From: a virus
Reading direction: 5' to 3' (one strand)
IMG/VR virus record: IMGVR_UViG_3300010885_031374
Span: 1-49,768 of that record
DNA length: 49,768 bases
This document shows, piece by piece, positions 39,656 through 46,657 of the stretch. The translations under genes and the position numbers were made by a program. The notes under the pieces were generated by a model, which was not told the origin of the DNA, made no database searches, and saw only the letters and a list, made by a program, of their open reading frames with translations. Numbering within the stretch: the stretch's first letter is position 1; each line of letters starts with the position of its first letter.

Positions 39656-39703
39656 TTAGCAGCGTTTTCCGCCGCCGCTACCCTTTTTCGTCGTCTTCTT
39701 CAT
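39656..39703 (-). CDS. 15-residue basic mini protein
   Basis: A short frame, MKKTTKKGSGGGKRC, just after the upstream gene's stop and preceded by GAGGGTGATTG as SD. Tiny Lys/Gly-rich frames of this type occur in phage operons. Its size makes chance occurrence quite possible; the SD and fit to the gap are the only evidence. Confidence 0.35.
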   Translation of the reverse strand: MKKTTKKGSGGGKRC

Positions 39704-39704
39704 A

Positions 39705-39968
39705 TCAATCACCCTCGATCTGGTCCACAACGTACAAACGGCGGTTTTCGTCAATGATCGAACCCACTCGGCTCAACAAGTCGAAATGGTGGATAGTACC
39801 CTCTTCCAGCGTCGACCGGAAACAGAATGTTCCGTCTCGCCCGACAGAAACAACGACGCATCCTACCGGGTCGCCCACCCCGCTGAGTGTTTCACTCAAG
39901 CACTCCCGCGCCATCGTGCGGATGAACTTCTTCCGAGGCCTTGGCGGCAGCTTTACTACCTCACCCAT
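39705..39968 (-). CDS. Hypothetical protein
   Basis: An 87-residue protein from MGEVVKLPPRPRKKF, where AGAGGGG precedes an ATG; a GTG eight codons upstream at 39992 is the alternative. RKKFIRTMARECLSETLSG, then VGCVVVSVGRDGTFCFRST and LSRVGSIIDENRRLYVVDQ alternate helix and strands. It opens a leftward mini operon. No family named. Confidence 0.55.
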   Translation of the reverse strand: MGEVVKLPPRPRKKFIRTMARECLSETLSGVGDPVGCVVVSVGRDGTFCFRSTLEEGTIHHFDLLSRVGSIIDENRRLYVVDQIEGD

Positions 39969-40054
39969 CGGCCCCTCTAAATCAAACGCCACGTTACCTA
40001 GATATTAGGGACCGGAGGCGGCTCGTGCCTCTAGGCCAATTCGGAGTGCTTCCA

Positions 40055-40222
40055 ATGGGTCAGGATCAGCCGCTAGCAGCAGCAAGTGCTTCACGCCTAG
40101 AGATCGCCCCGCCATCGGGAGAACTAATTCGGTTTGAGTTTCAGTCGAAGGACGGACAAAGGCTCGTTGTCGACCTAAGCCTTCCGGATGCGATGCAGGC
40201 ATATCAGACGCTGCATTCATAG
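40055..40222 (+). CDS. Small plus-strand hypothetical protein
   Basis: A 55-residue frame from ATG 40055 with CGGAG eight bases upstream. SGELIRFEFQSKDGQRLVV followed by DLSLPDAMQAYQTLHS looks protein-like, more so than the opposing frame at 40005-40346. It stands alone between two leftward genes. No promoter is clear. Confidence 0.45.
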   Translation: MGQDQPLAAASASRLEIAPPSGELIRFEFQSKDGQRLVVDLSLPDAMQAYQTLHS

Positions 40223-40256
40223 GTTCGGCCCACCATCTTAACGCGACCAAAGGAAC

Positions 40257-40271
40257 CGGCTTGGCAAGCCG
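40257..40271. other. Hairpin in the 40223-40364 gap
   Basis: CGGCTT and AAGCCG pair around three bases. No T run follows on either strand. It lies between a rightward and a leftward gene and could mark the end of either transcript; the rest of the gap has no clear feature. Confidence 0.35.
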
Positions 40272-40364
40272 ACATGCCGGAGGCTGCATACCTCGCCAAA
40301 ACCAAAGAGGCCCCAGATGGGATACCCCGATTGGATAAGGAGCCAACGAGGCTACCAGAAGCGG

Positions 40365-40604
40365 TCACGAACGCAGACGGTGGGCCGGTACATTTGCGAA
40401 CGGCGGCTTATCCGAAGGGGCTGAAGATAACCCAGCCGCTTCCAATACCGCCGCCGCCATCAGTCGGGAGATAAACGGAGCAACGTCGAACTGTCGCTCA
40501 AGCGCCCATGCGCCTTCCATTATCTGCGCAGCAGTCAGCCCTTCAGGGACCCACACGCCGCGACCCTTGTAAACTTGCCCCGTTCCGGGCTGATGCTCTG
40601 ACAT
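40365..40604 (-). CDS. Hypothetical protein under a palindrome-containing promoter
   Basis: A 79-residue protein, MSEHQPGTGQVYKGRGVW then VPEGLTAAQIMEGAWALER and FISRLMAAAVLEAAG. It combines a charged N terminus with helices. It has its own upstream control region with two palindromes and so may be an early gene. No family named. Confidence 0.6.
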   Translation of the reverse strand: MSEHQPGTGQVYKGRGVWVPEGLTAAQIMEGAWALERQFDVAPFISRLMAAAVLEAAGLSSAPSDKPPFANVPAHRLRS

Positions 40605-40621
40605 TGGCCGCTCTATTTGTT

Positions 40622-40672
40622 TGGCGCAAGACGCCAGAATACCTATCTGACATAAATCAGAATCAATGTCAA
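40622..40672 (-). promoter_or_regulatory. Leftward promoter region with two palindromes
   Basis: On the minus strand TTGACA (plus 40667-40672) is followed by AT-rich sequence and a poor -10. TGACAT and ATGTCA (40648-40653 and 40666-40671) form an inverted repeat with 12 bases between arms. TGGCG and CGCCA (40622-40626 and 40632-40636) form a second one nearer the gene. The layout suggests a repressor-controlled promoter, although the -10 box is weak. Confidence 0.5.
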
Positions 40673-40677
40673 GTGAT

Positions 40678-41253
40678 TTATCGCCCTACCGGGGTTTGAA
40701 TTTTCAGCATCCTAGCCAGAGCGTTGCAGCCTATGCGTATCTCTGGGACCATTATCGGGTTGCTGCGGGCAAGGGCGAGGGCCATAACATGATCGTCTGC
40801 GATGGCTTGGTCTAGCGCGTATCTAGCCAAAGCCTCGCCGCAGTCCCGCAAGCACCGCCACGCCCGATTGGCCGCTTCGGTGGCCGCCCGGCATTTGGCG
40901 ACGTATTCAGGGGAAGTCCCATCGTCGCTATCGTGTCCGCCCCTGGATCGGTTTAGGTCGCCCGGAGACGGATAGCCCTTGGCGAGAATAGCCCGATTGG
41001 CGGCCTGCACGATTTCCTCATAGCGCATAGCAGCTTGGAGCTGGTGCAAAACGATATATTCCCCAAGGTATAGCCGGCCCATAAGCGACCCGGCCTCTAC
41101 GCGGTCGGACTGCTCACGAGATAGGCCGAACACCCGGCCCCTAGCCGCCAATACCACGATCTTAGCGTCCTCCTCGGCTTCCCTGGATGGCTTTCTCTGG
41201 GGCCGTCCGTTTGGCTCACGAGGGGCAAGCCTTTTGCGTCGTGTTTTCGCCAA
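40678..41253 (-). CDS. Hypothetical basic protein
   Basis: A 191-residue protein with a strongly basic start (MAKTRRKRLAPREPNGRP), then IVVLAARGRVFGLSREQ, a helical centre (GEYIVLHQLQAAMRYEEIV) and AATEAANRAWRCLRDCGEAL. It ends the replication block, after SSB. The basic tail suggests nucleic acid contact. No named family; it could be an antitermination or regulatory protein, but that is a guess. Confidence 0.55.
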   Translation of the reverse strand: MAKTRRKRLAPREPNGRPQRKPSREAEEDAKIVVLAARGRVFGLSREQSDRVEAGSLMGRLYLGEYIVLHQLQAAMRYEEIVQAANRAILAKGYPSPGDLNRSRGGHDSDDGTSPEYVAKCRAATEAANRAWRCLRDCGEALARYALDQAIADDHVMALALARSNPIMVPEIRIGCNALARMLKIQTPVGR

Positions 41254-41308
41254 TTCCCAGCCCCGCCTGTGCTGTAGTTACAATGTCGGTACTTCTAAGT
41301 CATTGACA

Positions 41309-41791
41309 TCAAAAAGGTATTCCGTCGTCCAGGTCGTCGTCCGCAATCGACTTACGCGCGCCCGAAGCCTTCGCGTATCCCCCCGCTGGGTTGGCTGGCG
41401 GATAAATGCTGCCCTCCGGCTCCCGCTCACGCTCACCGCTAGGCTTGCCATCCAGCATGGTCAACACCGAATTGAAGCCCTGCAACACGATCTCGGTGGA
41501 GTATTTGTCAGCGCCGTCCTTGTCCTGCCATTTGCGGGTTTGGATTTGGCCCTCCAGGTAAACCTTTGAGCCCTTCTTCAGGTATTGCTCGGCGACCTTA
41601 GCCAGCGGCTCCGAGAATATCGAAACCTTATGGAACTCCGCCCGCTCTTTCCGCTCGCCGGTTGTTTTGTCTTTCCAGCTTTCGTTGGTGGCAACGCGGA
41701 GATTTGCTATAGCCCGTCCGTCAGCCGTCCGTCTAATCTCAGGATCGGCAACTAGCGCCCCGAGTATGATACACTTATTGACGCTGCTCAT
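41309..41791 (-). CDS. ssb: Single-stranded DNA-binding protein
   Basis: A 160-residue protein with the full OB-fold pattern: SVNKCIILGALVADPEIR, ANLRVATNESWKD, ERAEFHKVSIFSEPLAKVA, QYLKKGSKVYLEGQIQTRKW. A Gly/Ala-rich linker and an acidic tip DDLDDGIPF follow, like the bacterial SSB C terminus that recruits partner proteins. It follows a replication-linked gene by an ATGA overlap. It protects single strands in replication and recombination. Confidence 0.93.
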   Translation of the reverse strand: MSSVNKCIILGALVADPEIRRTADGRAIANLRVATNESWKDKTTGERKERAEFHKVSIFSEPLAKVAEQYLKKGSKVYLEGQIQTRKWQDKDGADKYSTEIVLQGFNSVLTMLDGKPSGEREREPEGSIYPPANPAGGYAKASGARKSIADDDLDDGIPF

Positions 41792-42501
41792 GCTACTTGC
41801 TCCTTTTGGTCCTGCAAAATCCTAGCGAGACTTGGGCTGATATTGCTGCCAGCCATCCCGTGCGCCTCGCATTCCGCATCGAACGATTGCTTGTTTGCGC
41901 GGTCCATGAGTTCACGGCTAATGGCCTTTTCCTTGGATTTAGCCGAAACCGCCGTCGCCTTCAACTCGGCCGCTAGCGCGTCAAACCCAGACCCGATCTT
42001 GTCCCGAACTGACACGGCATCAGCCTGTGGCGCCTTGCCGTCCAGAAATTGCTTTAGCGTCCGCCGCTCCTCGGCAACCGGCCCAAGCTCAGTCGCGGCC
42101 GCTTGGTAAAGCTCATCCACGGACGGGGGCCATCCAGGGTGCTGGTTCTGACACCGGCCCTGCGTCCACCGGATAGCGGCAGCCCTGATCGCCCAAACCG
42201 GGAGGCCCTCAAGAACCCCCACAAACCCCGCAACAGCATCGGCTGGCGAGGCGTAGGCCGCTTTGTTGCCGTAGGTGGCCATCAACTCAGACACGATCGC
42301 CGCGACCTCAATTCGATCATCCTGCCCGGAGCGCATGGAGAAATCCAACTCCCGGAGGCGGCGCTGGGCGGCCTCAACGATACGCGGCGGCTTGTCCGAA
42401 ACCTCTGACGGACCGCCATCATCGGGGCGAAAAGTCGTCAGGCGCGCAATGTCCCTCAATAAGCTGGTGTCCCTCATGTCCGGGATTGAGATTGCTGACA
42501 T
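41788..42501 (-). CDS. Replication-module hypothetical protein
   Basis: A 237-residue product from MSAISIPDMRDTSLL; a longer reading frame upstream is a shadow of the initiator-like gene. GGAG lies 11 bases upstream, and an ATG three codons earlier is too close to it. The core, IVSELMATYGNKAAY then ADAVAGFVGVLEGLPVWAIR and GWPPSVDELYQAA, is a helical module seen in phage proteins beside SSB. There is no Walker motif, so it is not a helicase. A helicase-loader-like or initiator accessory role is possible. It overlaps the upstream gene by about 80 bases. Confidence 0.55.
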   Translation of the reverse strand: MSAISIPDMRDTSLLRDIARLTTFRPDDGGPSEVSDKPPRIVEAAQRRLRELDFSMRSGQDDRIEVAAIVSELMATYGNKAAYASPADAVAGFVGVLEGLPVWAIRAAAIRWTQGRCQNQHPGWPPSVDELYQAAATELGPVAEERRTLKQFLDGKAPQADAVSVRDKIGSGFDALAAELKATAVSAKSKEKAISRELMDRANKQSFDAECEAHGMAGSNISPSLARILQDQKEQVA

Positions 42502-43255
42502 TTTCGGCATTTCTCCTTTGCCTAAGTGCTGACGAAATCGAAGCGAAGCTCTCTGGTTTTTGCTGCCCTTGCCTTGGCCCATCCCTTGAGGCGCGGCGCA
42601 CCCAGTTCCGCCAAGTCGCCTCCCAAGAAACCTTACGATGCCCCCCACTCTCCGCCCAATCCCGTATGATTTCCAGTTGCCTACCACATTCCGCCGCGCC
42701 AAGCAACTCGCTAGCGTAGCCCATTCCGGCATCGGTTGGCGTCCACCCTGTCGGCATGACGGCCGCCTGAGCTTTGGGGATAGGTTTTTTCTTGGGAAAA
42801 TTGGGATCGATCGGCGCATCGCCGTCGCCCCCCGTCACTTCGGCGGGGGATCCTTCCTTTCTTTCTTCTTCTGTATCTGTATCTGTATCTGTATCTGTAT
42901 AGCTGTGGTTTCGCTCAGCGTCCGTTGAGCGAACGCTGAGCGAACGCTGAGCGGACGCTCTGGCTTTGGTTGATTTGTCGAAAACACGCGCTAATTCTGC
43001 ATCAATTCGGCTGTGGGTCCACTTGCCGCCAGCCTCGCTAAAGAACTCCTCTATCTCAGCCTTAACCGCAGGCCAGAGTTCCGGCGGCACCCTAGCGATG
43101 CGGCAAAGCCTAGTGTCGTCGGACGGGAGTGGCTTGCCGCGCTGCCAGTAGTTTAGGATCAGCATGAGATAGGCGCCATGCTCAATCGCCGTTAGGTGGG
43201 CCGTGTCGGCCAGGTAATCGGCAACGTAAAGCGGCATGTAGGGTAGGGCGGCCAT
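42419..43255 (-). CDS. DUF1376-type replication initiator-like protein
   Basis: A 278-residue protein. The N-terminal domain matches DUF1376: YMPLYVADYLADTAHLTAIE, HGAYLMLILNYWQRGKPLP, CRIARVPPELWP. This is followed by a repetitive linker of five Thr-Asp pairs and a basic C-terminal half ending in DNA-binding-like GGHRKVSWEATWRNWVRRA. DUF1376 proteins are often found in replication-initiator positions of phages. The linker DNA contains a repeat cluster that resembles an origin. This mirrors lambda O, where the origin lies within the initiator gene. Confidence 0.75.
   Translation of the reverse strand: MAALPYMPLYVADYLADTAHLTAIEHGAYLMLILNYWQRGKPLPSDDTRLCRIARVPPELWPAVKAEIEEFFSEAGGKWTHSRIDAELARVFDKSTKARASAQRSLSVRSTDAERNHSYTDTDTDTDTEEERKEGSPAEVTGGDGDAPIDPNFPKKKPIPKAQAAVMPTGWTPTDAGMGYASELLGAAECGRQLEIIRDWAESGGHRKVSWEATWRNWVRRASRDGPRQGQQKPESFASISSALRQRRNAENVSNLNPGHEGHQLIEGHCAPDDFSPR
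42871..42958. repeat. Iteron-like repeats and CTGTAT tract: putative replication origin
   Basis: Three contiguous 11-bp direct repeats TGAGCGAACGC, the third with one change (42926-42936, 42937-42947, 42948-42958), follow an inverted TGAGCG half-site at 42912-42917. Next to them are five CTGTAT units (42871-42900) and a polypyrimidine stretch (42851-42870). Tandem repeats beside a simple AT-containing tract, inside an initiator-like gene, match the layout of iteron origins. Confidence 0.6.
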
Positions 43256-44349
43256 TACACCGTCTCCAATTTCGACACCAAGTCAATTCTAGTCCCGATC
43301 CACCGCATAACGTTCACGGCCATAGAGTTCCCAAGCGCCTTGTAGCGAGGCCCGTCTGATGCTTCCTTACCTCGATATGGAACATGCGTGTAGCCATCAG
43401 GGAACCCCTGTAGGCGCTCACATTCAGTCGGCGTTAGCCTACGAACCACAAATCCGCCCCTAATGTAGCTTTGCTGTTTCATGCCAGTCCGTGCCGCTAG
43501 GACACCAACGACATCCATCTCCCTAACCTCATCGCGTGAGTTTTGTGCGAAATACACGGAGGCATAAGTTTGCCTAGTTAGCGTTGGATGTACCCCTGTG
43601 GCGTCCGGTTTCTGCTGGCTCATATTTGCTTCAAACGCAATAAGTGTTTCGCTCTCTGCGTCCATCCTCACACCGTGAACGTTTAGAGACATACTCACAG
43701 GCTCACCACAGAATCCGCTATATTGGATAGCGCCAACAGTAAGGCTGTCGGCAACTCTTTCCCCCGTTTTGCGGCGCGGCGGAGAATGCCCCGACAGGCT
43801 TTCGCGCTCAAATAGTACCGCTGCGGAACGTCGCCAGCCTCCAAGATTTCCGACAACGAACACACGCCTTCGTCTTTGAGGGACAGCCCTTCCAAACCCG
43901 TCCACTCGCACAAACTGAGCGTCCAGCACTCTGTAGCAGACGCCATACCCGCATTCGACCAGCCCCCCGATGATGGAACCAAAGTCCCGTCCTCCTGCCG
44001 AGGACAAAACTCCGGGGACGTTCTCCCAAAGAACCCACTGGGGGCGATATTGGTCAGCGATAGCAAGAAAGGTGAGGGCGAGGTTCCCCCTTGGGTCATC
44101 CATGCCTTTTCTAAGTCCTGCGACTGAGAATGATTGGCAGGGGGTTCCTCCGACGAGAACATTGACGTTTGCATCTGGCCAGTCCTTGAATTTGGTCATA
44201 TCGCCAAGGTTTGGAGTGCTTGGATAATGGTGGGCAAGCACGGCGGACGGGAATTTCTCAATCTCACTAAAGCCAACAGGCTCCCATCCTAGCGGCTCCC
44301 AAGCCACAGATGCAGCCTCGATCCCAGAGCAAACAGATAGGTATTTCAT
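43255..44349 (-). CDS. DNA cytosine-5 methyltransferase
   Basis: A 364-residue protein from MKYLSVCSGIEAASVAWE, preceded by GGAGAGGGCC. Motifs in order: SAM-binding SGIEAAS (I), FSEIEKFPSAVL (II), VLVGGTPCQSFSVAG with catalytic Cys71 (IV), WENVPGVLSS (VI), QRRRRVFVVGN (VIII) and near the end RLTPTECERLQGFPDGY and GNSMAVNV (IX-X). The variable region lies between VIII and IX. No restriction partner is nearby, so it is an orphan enzyme. It may hide phage DNA from host nucleases or alter gene control. Confidence 0.93.
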   Translation of the reverse strand: MKYLSVCSGIEAASVAWEPLGWEPVGFSEIEKFPSAVLAHHYPSTPNLGDMTKFKDWPDANVNVLVGGTPCQSFSVAGLRKGMDDPRGNLALTFLAIADQYRPQWVLWENVPGVLSSAGGRDFGSIIGGLVECGYGVCYRVLDAQFVRVDGFGRAVPQRRRRVFVVGNLGGWRRSAAVLFERESLSGHSPPRRKTGERVADSLTVGAIQYSGFCGEPVSMSLNVHGVRMDAESETLIAFEANMSQQKPDATGVHPTLTRQTYASVYFAQNSRDEVREMDVVGVLAARTGMKQQSYIRGGFVVRRLTPTECERLQGFPDGYTHVPYRGKEASDGPRYKALGNSMAVNVMRWIGTRIDLVSKLETV

Positions 44350-44370
44350 GGCCCTCTCCGTTAAAATGCA

Positions 44371-44423
44371 GGCGGGGCAGCCTCCAGGGGAGGAGAGAAC
44401 CCGTCGGAGGCAGCACGCCCGCC
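44371..44423 (-). promoter_or_regulatory. Extended stem-loop in the methyltransferase leader
   Basis: Plus bases 44381-44385 (CCTCC) pair with 44406-44410 (GGAGG), and 44371-44378 pair with 44413-44423 except for a small bulge, giving a long GC-rich hairpin upstream of the methyltransferase SD. The 44350-44475 gap has no gene. It may act in translation control or as a terminator remnant. Confidence 0.45.
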
Positions 44424-44475
44424 CCGGCCGAAGTAGCAACAAATCAGCCGTTTGCTCGATTAACCTATAACACAA

Positions 44476-44847
44476 TCATAACGCGCGCAAACCCGCCCGC
44501 TGGTCGCGCGCGCTTCTCCCCGGCAGCGGATCGCCCATAAACCGCTGCGTCGTGGTCCGCGTGTCTGCCGGAATGGCGTCCTGCAATGCCAGGCGCTCGG
44601 CTTCGGTGATGGGCCGGTTGCGCTGCTTGGCGATTTGCATGAGCACCTCTTTCTGGCCGACCGAGACATACCCGTCGGATAGCCCGAGTGCCCGAGCTAG
44701 GACGCTCCATGAAATATCGCAGGCATTCGCTGCCTCACGGATGTTCATGCCGTCATTAACCATGGCGACGCCCTTGGCTATGAGCGGCTCTATAGCTGAT
44801 TTCGTGCGCTTGGCACGGCGAGGGGCTGGCTTTCGACGTTTGGTCAC
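44476..44847 (-). CDS. Small DNA-binding-like protein
   Basis: A 123-residue protein from GTG 44847 with AGGTAGAG upstream. The start is highly basic (KRRKPAPRRAKRTKS), followed by a helical HTH-like stretch (MNIREAANACDISWSVLARAL) and DGYVSVGQKEVLMQI. The ORF extends further upstream into the GcrA gene, but those residues are not expected. It sits between the GcrA-like gene and the methyltransferase gene. No family named. Confidence 0.55.
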   Translation of the reverse strand: MTKRRKPAPRRAKRTKSAIEPLIAKGVAMVNDGMNIREAANACDISWSVLARALGLSDGYVSVGQKEVLMQIAKQRNRPITEAERLALQDAIPADTRTTTQRFMGDPLPGRSARDQRAGLRAL

Positions 44848-44851
44848 GTCT

Positions 44852-45394
44852 CTACCTCGCAAGCCGGTGGACAAAATTATCCGGCTTAGCTCTGCGCACA
44901 AACGGCTCGTAAGCAAGCCCCATATGATAGGCGCAATAACTCTGTCCGCCCAACGGCTTATCGGCGCCGCAAAAATGGAAGCCGGCGTCTTTCGGGTCGC
45001 CTACGGGCCAGCGACAATTCCTCGGCCCCAGGTCCATGAATGACATGTTTTTGTCGCCAACGTAGGGCGCAACAATGCGCTGCGGCTTGGTGTCCGGCAG
45101 GAGCTTGACCGCGATGCCAGCGCGGTAAATTAGCACCCGTTTCTTCAGCGACTTCGTGCGCCGAACGATCCCCTCCGCATGGACCGGCGACGGCTTGTAT
45201 GCCCGCTCGCCATATTGACGCTGGGTGCGAGTTTTGCGCGGCGCAAGGCTCATGCGATGCGCCATGCCGATGATGGAGTTCTTCGTCTTTCCCAGCGTCT
45301 CGCCGATCGTCTTTGTAGGCTGCCCGGAGGCCCACAATCTCCGCAAGTCGGCCTTAACGTCGTCTGTCCAATCAAGCCCTAAGTGATTTGTCAT
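44852..45394 (-). CDS. gcrA: GcrA-family cell-cycle regulator homologue
   Basis: A 180-residue protein from MTNHLGLDWTDDVKADL, with GGGGGGAAAG upstream. The N-terminal HTH (LWASGQPTKTIGETLGKTKN then IIGMAHRMSL) is the GcrA DNA-binding domain. The C terminus has PRNCRWPVGDP, FHFCGADKPLGGQSYCAYHMGL and AYEPF, the conserved Cys-rich sigma-interacting part. In Caulobacter GcrA binds methylated promoters and the sigma-70 subunit. A phage copy could redirect host transcription, here beside a DNA methyltransferase gene. It overlaps the upstream gene by 23 bases. Confidence 0.85.
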   Translation of the reverse strand: MTNHLGLDWTDDVKADLRRLWASGQPTKTIGETLGKTKNSIIGMAHRMSLAPRKTRTQRQYGERAYKPSPVHAEGIVRRTKSLKKRVLIYRAGIAVKLLPDTKPQRIVAPYVGDKNMSFMDLGPRNCRWPVGDPKDAGFHFCGADKPLGGQSYCAYHMGLAYEPFVRRAKPDNFVHRLAR

Positions 45395-45620
45395 TCTTTC
45401 CCCCCAAGAAAAAATTACCGGCAACCATTATGGCGTCGGCTTGCTCCATTAGCGCCGTCCAAGTCGGGCGCCCGCCTTCCGTTTCGACCAAGAACCGCGT
45501 TCCTGCTCGGATCATCGCGGCGGCCAATATCTGAGCCCGCCCACGCTCCTCCTCAACTGCCGCACTCCACAGCGAGCAAAGGAAACTCTCCGTATCCGCG
45601 CCTATCTCTAATTCTGTCAT
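45372..45620 (-). CDS. Hypothetical protein
   Basis: An 82-residue acidic protein with MTELEIGADTESFLCSLW, then SAAVEEERGRAQILAAAMIRAG and a helix AIMVAGNFFLGG. It starts with an ATGA overlap on the nuclease gene and covers the GcrA start. No family named. Confidence 0.6.
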   Translation of the reverse strand: MTELEIGADTESFLCSLWSAAVEEERGRAQILAAAMIRAGTRFLVETEGGRPTWTALMEQADAIMVAGNFFLGGKNDKSLRA

Positions 45621-45994
45621 GTTACCTCCTGTTTCCGCTTCAGGGCGTCCCAGGACGCCAAAACGTCTAGAGCCTCGTCAACACCCCTAGCGACGGCATA
45701 AACGCCCCCAGCGGCCTCCCAGGCGATTTGCGCGGCCTTCTGGGCTAGCGACTGACTGCCGCCGCGTTTTTTCATTTCTAAGCCGTGCGTCAGGCCGTTG
45801 ATGATAAACACCAGGTCGGGAACCCCCGCCCGCACCCCCTCCGCCTTGAGCCGAACAGCCGTGCCGATAGCACGTTTCCCCCCATTCGGAACCGCCCACC
45901 AGAACACGCCGGGGTAGGCCGACACGCGCAAGACTTCCACAAGCGCGGCCTGGATTTGATGCTCGGACGGATGGAGTGCGGGGAGGCGGGCCAT
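45617..45994 (-). CDS. VRR-NUC domain nuclease
   Basis: A 125-residue protein from MARLPALHPSEHQIQAAL, with TAATG coupling. FWWAVPNGGKRAIGTA, then GVRAGVPDLVFIINGLTHG and LEMKKRGGSQSLAQKAAQI match the VRR-NUC (virus-type replication-repair nuclease) fold, with the PD...ExK residues Asp and Glu/Lys in place. Such enzymes process branched DNA. The upstream in-frame ATG at 46009 is less likely. It is the only obvious Holliday-type nuclease in the leftward block. Confidence 0.85.
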   Translation of the reverse strand: MARLPALHPSEHQIQAALVEVLRVSAYPGVFWWAVPNGGKRAIGTAVRLKAEGVRAGVPDLVFIINGLTHGLEMKKRGGSQSLAQKAAQIAWEAAGGVYAVARGVDEALDVLASWDALKRKQEVT

Positions 45995-46410
45995 TATGCG
46001 CGCAGCCATCCGACAATGCGGCGGATGAGCGACGGCTGGGACGTGATGCCTCTAGATGCACGGCGCTTAATTGGCCGCCGCCCACGCGGACGGTTAACCG
46101 CCCGAACGTCGCCCCTTTTCCTAGCTCTGGCAATTACGGAGGCGATGCCTGATCTCCCAACCCCGGTGAGTGAGGAAATGTTATCGGTGCTCACTCCAGA
46201 GCACCAGAGGTCCAGTATTGCGTTGTTGTTAACCTTAGAGTCCTCAACGCCCCTACGTTTTCCTCTTGCGCCCCAGCCGTTGCGCTTTGCCAGCGTTCGC
46301 ACATATGGAGCAGCCGTACCAAAAAGCCCCGCGATGTCGGTGCTAGAAACACCGTCCCTCCATGCCTTCTCAATTCCGGCGTAGTCCAAGTAGTAACCGC
46401 TATTCTCCAC
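45994..46410 (-). CDS. DNA-binding HTH protein with basic tail
   Basis: A 138-residue protein with two HTH-like segments: VSSTDIAGLFGTAAPYVRTL and VSTDNISSLTGVGRSGIASV. A basic linker with NRPRGRRPIKRRASR, an AT-hook-like motif, follows. It is likely a regulator or terminase-like recognition protein. Its start is 11 bases inside the upstream gene. No family named. Confidence 0.65.
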   Translation of the reverse strand: MENSGYYLDYAGIEKAWRDGVSSTDIAGLFGTAAPYVRTLAKRNGWGARGKRRGVEDSKVNNNAILDLWCSGVSTDNISSLTGVGRSGIASVIARARKRGDVRAVNRPRGRRPIKRRASRGITSQPSLIRRIVGWLRA

Positions 46411-46657
46411 TGTCCTGCTCCTTTGGTTGCCTCACAGTTTCATACACTACCCACACGGCAATGCCAACAAGCACCGCCACGACCCATCCGCTATATACAA
46501 GCCACAGCCAAAGCCACGCGGTAACGAGCATGGCAATGCCTAAAAGGGTATAGAGCGCGATTGTTACCCGCGAAGATGGTATGCCAGCGGCCCCGGCGCG
46601 GGCTTCAGGGTTTAGAGCGGGATTGCTCTTGCCGCTGGCAATCTCTGAATTATCCAT
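46400..46657 (-). CDS. Two-helix membrane protein
   Basis: An 85-residue protein from MDNSEIASGKSNPALNPE, with two membrane segments (TIALYTLLGIAMLVTAWLWL and WVVAVLVGIAVWVVYETV) and a charged tail. An in-frame ATG 26 codons upstream overlaps the previous gene by more than 80 bases and is unlikely. As an early gene product it may affect host membrane or superinfection. No family named. Confidence 0.6.
   Translation of the reverse strand: MDNSEIASGKSNPALNPEARAGAAGIPSSRVTIALYTLLGIAMLVTAWLWLWLVYSGWVVAVLVGIAVWVVYETVRQPKEQDSGE

Noticed and set aside
40005-40346. 113-residue minus-strand frame
   Set aside because: It has a Pro/Arg-rich antisense look and no SD; the plus-strand frame from 40055 is more protein-like.
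40274-40474. 66-residue plus-strand frame
   Set aside because: It overlaps the better supported minus gene at 40365-40604 and ends in a Pro run.
41788-42819. Long N-terminal extension of the gene upstream of SSB
   Set aside because: The first 100 residues are a shifted reading of the DUF1376 gene; the SD near 42510 supports the shorter form.
42871-42900. CTGTAT repeat considered as CRISPR-like
   Set aside because: The six-base period is too short and has no spacers; it codes Thr-Asp pairs and is better seen as part of an origin-like region.
43695-44174. 159-residue minus frame inside the methyltransferase gene
   Set aside because: It is another phase of a gene that carries all cytosine methyltransferase motifs.
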